64,000 nucleotides of DNA from Labyrinthula sp. Ha (Eukaryota; Sar; Bigyra; Labyrinthulida; Labyrinthulaceae), in NCBI GenBank assembly GCA_015227615.1, contig JAALGZ010000041.1:186001-250000 (forward strand), written 5' to 3'. The position numbers were made by a program, and so were the translations under genes. Under the pieces are notes generated by a model, which was given only the letters and a program-made list of their open reading frames with translations, was not told the origin of the DNA and did not search any database. Below are positions 47,771 to 57,441 of this stretch, in pieces. The first letter of the stretch is position 1, and each line of letters starts with the position of its first letter.

Positions 47771-49778
47771 TTAAGTGACTTTTTCTCTTAGCGACTGGAT
47801 TCAATTTCATCCTGTTGTCTGTAGACTTAACCGTTTAAATAGATCATAGAGGTTAAAATATTTAGCCTTTTATTTTTTTTAATCTTTGAAAAGTGAGAAA
47901 AGAAAAACTTGCGTGTGCTAGCAAGTCTTCCTTAGTAGTTAGCGTGCTGGTTAGTAAGGGAGCTTAACTTTGATTGGGAGTTGTTATTTCGATTAATTTT
48001 GAAAACCACGAATGCAGTTATTGCATTGTTTCTATAGAACTGTTTCTTCAAGCTCAAAAAAAGTTCATGCTTTTTTATGATTTACAGCTTTCTGATGTAA
48101 CACTAAAAAACCGGATTACCACCTTTGTGGGATACTGTTAGCTCAACCTTTAACACAATACCTACATTGTAATTGATGATTTTTTCAGTAATTACATTTT
48201 TCTGCAATGCTTTCAAAACATTTGCGCTGGCGCAATTGGAACCAGATATTTACATTCTGCAAGAGTAACACGTTCAAAGACAAAACAAGCTAACGGAAAT
48301 TAAAGTTGGTTCTGAATGCATTCTTAAGATGACCATGATTGAGTTTCGTTGGCAAAACATGCAAGAAAGGTATTTTGAGAGTTTTGGCAAAGCTGATCAC
48401 ACACATTGTCGAAAGGTTTCGGGAAAACTGATTCTTCAATTGAAGGCTGCTATCATCGTAAAGGGTCCTCGTTTTGGTGGAAGGTTTAGTTATGGATTTG
48501 CTCTTGATGTGCTAAAAGAAAATAGTTTGTCAAGTGTACTAGTCAAAGTTATTTTTCTTGCTGGTTTCCCTTAAATAGTTTGTTTGTACTTACATTTAAC
48601 TATTATTCCCCCACGTGGTAAGAGTTTTGAACGATTCAGACTGAAAATCTTGGGAGCTAATAAAAGTGGTGAAAAATTCTATCCAAAAATTGAAGAGTTA
48701 GTTCAATTTGTTAAATATTTATGAAAAATGCTGTGGTGAGTATGAAAAATATATATATTAATTTAAGGGCAAATGCTTACTATAAACGGTGCAAGCATAT
48801 TGGTTTTTTTCAGTACCCTGCACTAAATGTGCTACATTAATGGTCAACAGTCACTTAAGATAGTTTGAAAATACTAAAGTGAAGTTAGAATGAAAACATT
48901 ATGAATAAAACCGTCAACAATTATCACTGAGCCAAAGTCGAATCATTGGCATAATAATACCCTTCACTTCAACATTTATCCTAATCTCGGATGAGTCTTA
49001 TCGATTTCGGAATATTATGAAACAAACAAAATCGTTATACCTACAAAATAGGAAATAAGCAGTTAAGAGTGGAAACCTATCAACTATTGCCATCATCAGA
49101 TGGAGTGAGACAAGAAAATATTAAGGGGGTTTAAGAGGTGGTATGAAGAAAACCGTAGTGCTAAATGATAGGAACACTTGCTAATAAGTATTCGAATGTA
49201 CGGAAAAACTGAAATGGAGCCAACCTGAATAAGCAAAATCAAAAAGGGAAAGTGTGCAAGGGTAAAGGTTACCAAAGTGTTATAAACTATTGAACGATAC
49301 TTGATAAGGAAGACAGATCACAAACAAGGTAAGGACTAAGTGGTATAACATCAAGACTAGCATTCCTGTGCCGTACAGCACAACATTCACTCCTGTAGCG
49401 CATAACGGGGTAGAAAAACTAGGTTGCTGATCAAATGTAACTGGTAACTGGTAACTTTTCTTACGATAAGATTTAAACTAGTCCTCTATCTAAACTGTTA
49501 CCCGTGATTCCCCTAAGGGCAACGCAACAAGATAAGTGCAACTAAAAATATGAAAGCAGTCTGTTTGATCACATGCCTAATATCAGTAATTAAGAAAAGT
49601 CATCGATTGAAGCAATTCTACAGAAGAAAACTATACTGAACAAAAAAAGCATGTCTTTGAGAATTTATTTGAAAAAGTAAAACAGCAAACATCAGAACAA
49701 TGTTTAACAGGGAAAGTCTCACTTCCGGATTACTCTCTGCTCGAGATAGATTGAGAGCCTGAATACCACTTATCTATT
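47771..49778. other. Gene-poor region
   Basis: An 81-codon ATG frame at 48,329-48,574 (+) contains KGPRFGGRFSYGFALDVLKEN. It could be a very small gene or a remnant, but no family is recognised and I do not call it. The rest shows nothing. Confidence 0.45.
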
Positions 49779-50825
49779 CTATTGTTTTGCTTTATCAATT
49801 TGTGGTGTCACTCTAGAGCTCTCTCTAATGGAGATAAAACCTGCAGTTCCCCTTGAATCTCCTTGCGTAGAATCTCTTCTTCCAATCCCACGCAGCTTCC
49901 GACCAGGTAAGACATATTTACTATAAATAGCAAGTGTTGGAATATAAACCTGATACGATGTACACAGAAAGACTATTAATACTATAAAAACAGTTTCATT
50001 CTGCACCCACCTTCTGTTAAATGTGGTCAAAATAGCGACAGTTCCTCCTATAACCATCCCAATGCTGTTTTGTCTAAAATATCTTATCTTTAGTTTTATT
50101 CGTGTTGCATTATTTGTTGTTTCTCCAGGACCAGAATTCTTTTGTAACTGCTCAAGTCTTGAGATTAAGACATTAGAAATTGCGTAAGGTGGAAAAGCAA
50201 GGTTGAAAATATTCACAAAAAACAACACAAAATAAGCAGCCAAGAAATTATATATATCGGTATCTTCGAGTGTGAGTAGATAACCCATTATGGGTATTTG
50301 TAGAACACTATACGGAACACCAATTTTTGTAGATACATTAAGAAGGCTCTCATCTCTTGCACTAAAGGAAGAAATTCCGAGAAGATGCTTTAAAACTGGG
50401 AAAAAGTTTATTTGAGACAACGCAACAAAAGCTGAACCACAGAACAAAGTAAACGCTTGAAGTCTTGCTTCTTCACTTTCAAATCCTTTTTCAAAAAAAA
50501 GTCCATTAACATTGAATAACATAATAAAAACACATCCAAGTGCTCCACAAAAAAGAGTATATAAATTTGCACGCAATAAGTTTCCTTCCCTAGAAAACCT
50601 AGAGCTAGAAGAAAAGAGTATTCTAAAAGAAAGTGACTTTGCATTTTTTAGAACATACTTGTAAAGAGTGAAGACTGATATAAGTAACACAAGATATCCA
50701 GGTATACAAACACAGAGTTTAATCCTATGAGACGCAATTGGATACTTCTCCAAAAAAGTGATATTACACTCTGTGGAGTTTTCACCACGAATATAAGGAA
50801 AATAACAAGTTTCCAAATAATGCAT
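49779..50825 (-). CDS. Seven-transmembrane protein, family unknown (348 aa)
   Basis: This single exon has its ATG at 50,825. A short N-terminus with two NxS/T sites (NSTECNIT, residues 16-23) suggests an extracellular or lumenal N-terminus. Seven hydrophobic segments follow, at about residues 36-58, 87-110, 125-145, 165-185, 190-220, 250-270 and 280-305. A Ser/Arg-rich tail of about 45 residues then ends in DKAKQ. The topology is GPCR-like (glycosylated N-terminus, seven helices, Ser/Thr tail), but I see no DRY, NPxxY or other family signature, so function is not assigned. It lies 130 nt downstream of the DOT1-like gene on the same strand. Confidence 0.75.
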   Translation of the reverse strand: MHYLETCYFPYIRGENSTECNITFLEKYPIASHRIKLCVCIPGYLVLLISVFTLYKYVLKNAKSLSFRILFSSSSRFSREGNLLRANLYTLFCGALGCVFIMLFNVNGLFFEKGFESEEARLQAFTLFCGSAFVALSQINFFPVLKHLLGISSFSARDESLLNVSTKIGVPYSVLQIPIMGYLLTLEDTDIYNFLAAYFVLFFVNIFNLAFPPYAISNVLISRLEQLQKNSGPGETTNNATRIKLKIRYFRQNSIGMVIGGTVAILTTFNRRWVQNETVFIVLIVFLCTSYQVYIPTLAIYSKYVLPGRKLRGIGRRDSTQGDSRGTAGFISIRESSRVTPQIDKAKQ

Positions 50826-50955
50826 CTAAAAATGTTACGTTTTTATCTTTTCTTTTCGATAGTTTAACGCGGCCTCAAAGCAGCAGATTAACCCCTAGTA
50901 AAAAAATACTAAAGCGATGGTATAAAAAACAATATCCATGATAATTATTGTCTGG

Positions 50956-51612
50956 CTACTGCGCAATATAAACAAGAAACTTCAGTTTTCCTTTGCCATA
51001 TTTATAGTACTTCTCTAAACTAAGAACTAAATTTGGTAGTTGAATTTTTCTCGTTGTACAGATTACAACACTTCCTTTTGGTAATGAAATAAGAATGCCG
51101 TTTAAGACATCCATTAATTGAGGTGTAAAACAGGTAGTGGGAAGAAAGATCAAATCACTCTTACTCCAAATATCAATCATATCTTTTGAAAAACTGTTCC
51201 CAGAAAAGAACTCAATTTTTCTCGGAAATATAATCTTTTCCAAGACTTTTTTTTGTTGAATAGTTCTCAAGGCTTCTATACCCGTGTTAGCAAGAGGAGG
51301 AACAATTTCTATCCCAACGCTCTTTTCTATTGACTCGAAAACAAGAGGAGCAACAAAACAAGCTTTTCCAGTTCCACAACCAATATCACAAAAACTTCTG
51401 AAATTCTGAAGTCCGCAATCACGAACCACCAGTAGTAGCTCAGCAAAAGCAAAGATATCAATTTCGCCGTAAGTCAAGTTTTCAAGCTCTTGGAACCGTT
51501 TCTCGTCCTTTAGTTTTTTTCTATATTCTCTACTTATTCTATAACCATCAAAGGCATTATCTGAATAGATACCATGGAGTTTTTTCAACTTCGCATCCAA
51601 ACTTTCATTCAT
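50956..51612 (-). CDS. DOT1-like class I SAM methyltransferase (218 aa)
   Basis: The ATG is at 51,612 and there are no introns. The DOT1-type pattern is visible: a helical N-terminus, LTYGEI (residues 46-51, comparable to the YGE block before the SAM site in DOT1), then the SAM-binding loop FCDIGCGTGKA (74-84), strand end GIEI (100-103) with the acidic ribose-binding Glu102, SGNSF (137-141), and a SDLIFLPTTCFTPQL stretch at motif IV. Real DOT1 methylates histone H3 Lys79. This protein has only the catalytic core, without the long DNA-binding extensions, and the substrate could be a protein other than histone. It shares a 332-bp divergent spacer with the 1361-aa gene. Confidence 0.78.
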   Translation of the reverse strand: MNESLDAKLKKLHGIYSDNAFDGYRISREYRKKLKDEKRFQELENLTYGEIDIFAFAELLLVVRDCGLQNFRSFCDIGCGTGKACFVAPLVFESIEKSVGIEIVPPLANTGIEALRTIQQKKVLEKIIFPRKIEFFSGNSFSKDMIDIWSKSDLIFLPTTCFTPQLMDVLNGILISLPKGSVVICTTRKIQLPNLVLSLEKYYKYGKGKLKFLVYIAQ

Positions 51613-51944
51613 CTTCTATTATCCAACACAATGTTAACGATAGCCGATATTTTAACTTAGTCCTTACTGGTATGGATGTTGATAAGAGATGTTATCGTGA
51701 GAGAAAGCGAGTCAAAGCGAAGATATTTCGTAAGCTACTTTCTGGTAAACATTACTGAGGCCTGACTTGACTCGACGACAATAAAAATATCGTGAGTTAG
51801 TTCTAGTTTTTAAGTGTAATCCGTTTAATAATAAGCTCGGTCTAATTTTGCAAAATCAGTGAAGACAACGAAGCAACAAAAGATCGAATATTTTTAGTTT
51901 TGTTCTCATACGATCTGAACCAATAATAGTTGGAGAAAGAAATC

Positions 51945-54900
51945 ATGGCTGAGGAGACGTCTAAAAAAATAACTTTTAATAAGAAGGTATAAACATTGCT
52001 GACCAGCTTCGGCTTATTCTTTTTTTTTGGTCCTTTGAGGTTCCACTTTCTTGTCTTCCTTATCAACGATGGTATTTATTGTTTAGGTTTTAGCCATTGA
52101 TCACAGAGGTCGAAAAGGATACTATGAACTGGAGAAGGACACGAGCTTAAAACGCCAAAAATCCTATGATCTTTCAGCTCTTGAAGAATCCTGTATTTAA
52201 GGTTTTTTTGTTAAGACTTAGATGTTTCGAAAGAGGATTTATATGAATTATTGAATTATTGCCGTGTAAAATTAGATCTTGATGTGTTAGAAGAAATTCT
52301 AGAAAAGAAATCATTTCGAAAACATGTAAAAGAAAAAGATTTGGAAGTTATTTTGGGGAAGTGTCTTGTTTCCGAAGAATTAGAACTAGCCAAACGAGTT
52401 CTGGAAATGGGAAAAAAACATTATTCAAATTTATGTGTAACAAATGAATATTTTACCGATTTTGCACGACGAAAAAAGAGAAACTTCAGGAATGGGCAGT
52501 TTGACTACTTACTAATCATGACGGTATTAAGACAGGGAAACTCGGATATAATAAAATTTATGCTTGATAACTTACCAAAAGATGGTAAAAATCTCATAAA
52601 TGATGCTCATGTCTTTGATGGTGATATGCTTCATGCCCGTTGGTTGTCTGATGAGGATGAAGATGACATAGAAGGCTTAGATGATATAGATCAAGATGTG
52701 GCAAAATTAGATAGGCCTCCAAAGAAGAAATACCTCATAGCACATTTTGAGCCTGAGACCGCATTATCTGCTCTTCTAAGACATGCGCAGGAATCCAGAA
52801 TTAAAGAGGAGAAAGAACTACAAGTATGTTTTTCCTCCTTTGTTATCCTTAGGATCTAGTTGGAGATGCCGAAGATGCTCAAGAAGTGCAAAAAACGTTA
52901 AAGCATGATTCTTCTGAAAGTCTTTCGCTGCTGAAACTTGTCCTGAAAACTAACGTTGACCCTTCTTTGGATGATTTCCTTGCTTTCAAAGTAGCTGCTA
53001 GATATGGACAAGTCAAGGAGCTAGCCTATTTGAGGAAAGCTTTTTACGTCAAGGCGAAAAAGTGGAAGCGGAAAGAAATTGTGAATAAGAAGAATCAAAT
53101 GTATCGGGTAATTATTGCCCATGCAGCTATGGAAAACCAGCTGGCCCCCATTCATTTTGTTCGAATGATAATTGCGAAGGCAGACGAAAAAAGAAACTCA
53201 TTGAGACCTTCAGCCCGAAAGACCTTACCACGAAAGTTTTCTCGAAGAACGCTAAAAGGCAACGGCATGGAGAACACGCTTAGAGGCTCCAGCGCTAAAA
53301 AATCAAATGGAGCCAGCACTTTTCGAAAGGTTATGAAAGAAGCAGTTTACCAGCTAATAGATGCCGGAAAGGAGGACATTTGTACTTATCGGAACAGGCT
53401 AATATATGGAATTTACAATATCTTGAGACTGCAGTCTGATATGTATTCTGGGTTTGGTAGCGTTGATAAACCTGTAGGTGATCTTGATTTGTTTGAGCCA
53501 CAGAATATAGAAGAGGTTCAGCAAGTGATCCATAAATATGAAAATAGTAATGAGAAGAGGAACTCCATAAAGGATGGGGAATCCAGTGAACTGAAATCTG
53601 CCTCTGGGCTGAATAATACTATTCAGTCAGCCGCATTAGAGGAACAAAAATGGACTCCCTTGAAAGATGGAATTCTTTCCAAGAACCAAACAATTAATTA
53701 CCTTGCACTGACTGCGAAAGTTTTGGATGAGGAAGAACAGGCCTCTAAACGGGCGAAGGAAGATGAAGAGGGCTTTAATAAATTTGAAACGTTAAATGAC
53801 GAGAGCTCACAAAGTAAGAATACCGAGTACTCATCATTACACAATTCCAACCTTTATAGAGCAACCTCAGGGTTTGGAGCAACTTCCCTTGCTAAGGTTA
53901 TTTTGTCACCTGTAGATCTGTTTATCTGGTTTGTCAATTCCCTATCACAAAACGATTATAATGCAGATAGTTTGACGACTATTCTGTTTTCTTTGGGTCT
54001 TAAAGAGTTTTTCACGAAAGAGAAATCGAAACGTAGAAATGCCAAGTCTAAATCACAGGCTTCTTTTAATGGTGGTTCAAAGCTTTCACGGTCAAATACT
54101 ATGATATCAAGAGTTACTGGGGAGTCGATGTCTGTGACAGGTGACGATGATGATGATGCCAAAAGTGTGACCTCCAACTTCAGCGTAAAATCAGGCTTCT
54201 CTGTTTTTTCCCATCAGTCCCAATCAGTTTATGGTGCTGCTAAGTCTGTTACCAGTAGTTCAAAAAAAGTATTGGGAGATATGGGTGGTTTACTTGGGAA
54301 CATGGGATCTACCGTGCGAAAAAGCCGTATAGTGGCGAAACGGCATCGTGGAAAAGATATTCTACTGGCTTTAGAGCTGGCCTCACAGTTTGGTTCTGAG
54401 CATGTTTTGGAACGTCTTCTTCATATAATTGCCCCAGCACTGAATAAGGATGTTGTTCAAAGTTTCTACAGAGCGGTCATAAGCAATAAATCTGCTACCT
54501 CGAGATTGCTATTGGACAGAATTACTAACCAACTTGATGAAATAGCAACAAGTGGTTCTGTAAAAGATAAACGAAACGCAGGTAAGGCATTGAAAATTTT
54601 GGTTGATCACATCCACACAGTCAACCCGAAGACTAAACCAAAATCTGAGATGGAGAGACTCGCAGAGGATTTAAATGAAAGTAAAGTTCCCGTTAAGCAT
54701 CCTTCAGGACAAAAAAACGATCTGCTATTGTCTATGCAAGATGTAACTGACCCCCCTGATGCAAAATCTCACCTGACTGAAACTAAACCAAAAGTTGGTT
54801 TCTTTGGATGGCTGAAATCTATATTCTTTAAAGGAAAAACTGAATCCCCGGACACCAATGTAAGGACTAGAACTTTTTCTATTAAGTCTCTTGCTGCTCT

Positions 54901-56188
54901 CCCAACTAGAAAAAAAAGTATATTTGCAACAGCCCCTAGACCAACAATACGCACGAAAAGATCACGAAGAAAAACAGGGAACAAGACTATGAGGGCCATT
55001 AATACACCAAAAAACGCCAAGTTTGTGCTCTCTAAGGAAGCTGATCAGCAAGAACACCAGCTTCGGGAGCTGTTCAAAGAGTTTGTAACAACAGTTTTTT
55101 TGGCTGCGATGACGCGAAAATTGACTGAATCCCTTACTGCTATTTCGAGCTCACCTGCTATTGATAGGAAACGGGTAACACGAGAACTAGCATCTACGAT
55201 AAAGGAGTTCACGTTTCAACGAAGGCCTGGAAAAGGATACTTGCACAAGCTTGACGATCTTGCCGAGATTTACATGGAATATGCTTCAACTAAAGAGATT
55301 AAAAAGCTTGCAGTAACCTGTCTTGAGCGTTTGAGCCAAACAGAGCTTAAGAAGGGACATGTCCAAGGGGCGACGATTATTGTGAAACATGCCCAGAAAA
55401 AGTGTGACGGTTTAGTAAATCAAGGTTTTCTCTTCGAAATGTTAGAAAAAGTAGGATTGGCCTTTACTGAAGGGTACAAGCTTAATGAAGAGGATATGTT
55501 GTTCGAAGCGAATTTCTGGCCAAATGGTTACCTTGTCATTGCACTTGTGATGTCCTCTATTTCGGAAAAGGATAAGAAAGATATTGCTGAAATATTTACA
55601 AAGATATGGAGTCGCAGTATTCACAAGAAATTACCTTTAGCCGTAGTGCAAGATGTCCACAGAGCTTGTAAAAATGAAAATATCTCTGCTGATTCCAGTC
55701 ACAAGTACCAAAAAGATTATAATTTAGTAAAAGATACTTGCTTTACAAATATGAACCAAACTCGGAAGCGACCCAAGAAGAAAGAGAGGAAGTCCTTGTT
55801 CAGATCTCTTAGCCGTAAACAAATACAAAGTGTTTCTGCTAATGCCATGATTAAGAAAGTGAAAAGTTTAGATAGAAAGAAAAGGCGTAAATCAAAGGGT
55901 GGGGTAGGCTCCTCAGGGCGAATGAAGGGACTGAGTATTTCGAGTTTATCTACCAGAGTGATGAAAAGTGGAAGAAGAAGCATAACAGGAAGTGTAGGTG
56001 GTGAAAGCAATCCTGAAAGAGCGATAATTGAGGAAGCAATAACTAAGAAGAAAGAGGAAGTTGACCAGAAAAGGAGACAAAGTCAAGTTGTTGCAGCAAT
56101 AAGGAAAAGAACAGCCTCCATGGCAGAAGTAAAGGTTGCAGATGGAGAACCTACAGAAGTCAAAGTCGTACCTTCTGTTGAAGAGTAA
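51945..56188 (+). CDS. Large basic helical protein of four exons (1361 aa), function unknown
   Basis: Exons are 51,945-51,986, 52,087-52,192, 52,222-52,823 and 52,853-56,188, separated by introns of 100, 29 and 29 nt; the sum is divisible by three and the frame is open throughout. The start ATCATGG is a reasonable Kozak context. The last exon has no ATG at its start, which forces splicing. Helical, degenerate repeats that recall ankyrin or armadillo-like units appear (LAFKVAARYGQVKELAYLRK; LALELASQFGSEHVLERLLH). These alternate with low-complexity, Ser-rich (residues about 650-750) and Lys/Arg-rich segments, with a strongly basic C-terminus ending in VVPSVEE. Acidic DEDEDDIEGLDD lies near residue 193. 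The composition suggests a scaffold or nuclear/nucleolar protein, but this is inference. I recognise no named family. Confidence 0.85.
51987..52086 (+). other. 100-nt intron, first of the 1361-aa gene
   Basis: GTATAAAC at the donor and TTTAG at the acceptor join MAEETSKKITFNKK to VLAIDHRGRKG in phase 0. It is longer than the other introns, so a microexon inside it cannot be excluded. Confidence 0.6.
52193..52221 (+). other. 29-nt intron, second of the 1361-aa gene
   Basis: GTATTT to CTTAG. Splicing converts a frame with an in-frame stop into SALEESYVSKEDLYELL. Confidence 0.8.
52824..52852 (+). other. 29-nt intron, third of the 1361-aa gene
   Basis: GTATGT to CTTAG, phase 0, joining EKELQ to DLVGDAEDAQ. 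It separates two long open frames that read as one protein. Confidence 0.9.
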
Positions 56189-56337
56189 AACTCGTTTTCT
56201 TCTTTATATATTCTGTAAGACCTATTGACTCCACAAGGTAATAGATAATTTTTTTTTATAAAAACTAGAAGGTTTGATAATTCTATGAATAAATAAACTT
56301 ATTCTTTTAAACTAGCCTGATCGACATATCTCAAAGG

Positions 56338-57441
56338 TTAGTTGATTCCAGTCTTCACTTCTGGTGCAACTAAATAATGCTTACTTAGTCCACCACTCTC
56401 GTCATCAGTTTGATTTTCACCCCTTTTCTCAGATTTTTTACCCTTTCCAAATAGAAGGATAACAAACAAGGCTATGAGCAGCAATCCTGTTGCCAAGAAT
56501 AGAATTAGGTTATCCTCAACCTCGTCCTCATCATCACCAAGGTCAACCTCTCCACAATCCCCACCATCAAAACCACAAGCTTCCACAAGACACCCTTCAT
56601 CACATACGCCATTGCCTACTAGACTTAGCGCACAATTTGGTGCAACTTCTCCACAAGAAGCTACTGCCCCTAAGCAGTCTCCACCATCCAACGAACAACC
56701 AGTTGTTAAACAGTCTAAATCACAGACTCCATCTCCAATCCATGCTGGATTACACTCTTCCGAACATCCTTCGGGCTGCTCCAATGGGAGTCGAGCATCA
56801 TCATCCTCTCTCCAACCACAATCTCCACCATCGTAGGCGCATGCTTCACTATAGCAGGCTTCATCACAATTTCCGTCCTTGATCAAAGACAAAGGGCACT
56901 CAGTATCTGTGAAACATGTATCACTTACCAGCCCATGCTCCTGAGATGTGCAATCCCCGCCATCGAATCCACACTCGACACTGTAGCAAGTGAAGTCACA
57001 GTATCCGTCGCCAATAAAATCTAGGTTACAATCACACAGTGGAAAAAAAGCTTCCTTAACCTCTGCGTTAGCATCCGCTAAGCAGTCAACTCCATCAAAA
57101 CCACAGGACTGGACGAAGCAAGATTCATCGCATATTCCATCAGCAAGTAGACTGGGGTTACATCCAGCTTCGACACACTCTGCAGTCAATCCGGTGTCGC
57201 TGAGTTCTTCTAAGAGAGAAGAACAATCAGTTCCATCATTTTCGTATTCTTCAGAAAAACAACTGGGGTTACATACGCCGTCATTAATGAAATCAGCCGG
57301 GCAGAGAGAATCTGCAGGATCGGTGTCGGCAAGGCAATCTTGAAGATCGTAGGAGCAGTCACAGGTAAAGCAGCTTAAGTCACAAACCCCATTCCCCACG
57401 AAGCTATCAAGGCACCCACTTGCACAAAGATCACTTGACAT
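56338..57441 (-). CDS. Single-pass membrane protein with seven Lin-12/Notch repeats (367 aa)
   Basis: The ATG is at 57,441. The first ~300 residues are seven LNR modules, each with a CxxxxxxxGxCDxxC core and an acidic D/E-GxDC end that binds calcium in Notch-type LNRs. Repeats such as GFDGGDC, AYDGGDC and SLDGGDC show the Ca-coordinating aspartates. A D/E-rich hinge is followed by a 21-residue hydrophobic segment (about 312-332) and a short lysine-rich cytoplasmic tail. This is a cell-surface or lumenal LNR protein, but no EGF, heterodimerisation or RAM/ankyrin parts are present, so it is not Notch. No signal peptide is visible at MSSDLCAS; an upstream exon may supply one, or the TM acts as anchor. 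It converges with the 1361-aa gene, with 149 nt between stops. Confidence 0.88.
   Translation of the reverse strand: MSSDLCASGCLDSFVGNGVCDLSCFTCDCSYDLQDCLADTDPADSLCPADFINDGVCNPSCFSEEYENDGTDCSSLLEELSDTGLTAECVEAGCNPSLLADGICDESCFVQSCGFDGVDCLADANAEVKEAFFPLCDCNLDFIGDGYCDFTCYSVECGFDGGDCTSQEHGLVSDTCFTDTECPLSLIKDGNCDEACYSEACAYDGGDCGWREDDDARLPLEQPEGCSEECNPAWIGDGVCDLDCLTTGCSLDGGDCLGAVASCGEVAPNCALSLVGNGVCDEGCLVEACGFDGGDCGEVDLGDDEDEVEDNLILFLATGLLLIALFVILLFGKGKKSEKRGENQTDDESGGLSKHYLVAPEVKTGIN

Noticed and set aside
48329-48574. 81-codon ATG frame as a small gene
   Set aside because: No family match, signal or neighbour support; left as a possible remnant in the gap entry.
37811-48618. Shared CACGTG near-palindrome at 37,811 and 48,607 as a paired element
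   Set aside because: Only 12 nt are shared and no flanking similarity or duplication supports a repeat.
52886-52888. GTG as a start for a separate 1100-aa protein
   Set aside because: Splicing a 29-nt intron joins this exon in phase to the upstream frame that begins with an ATG at 51,945.
56474-57343. Long open frames on the plus strand in three registers
   Set aside because: These are shadows of the minus-strand LNR gene, whose cysteine/glycine-rich codons leave other frames open.
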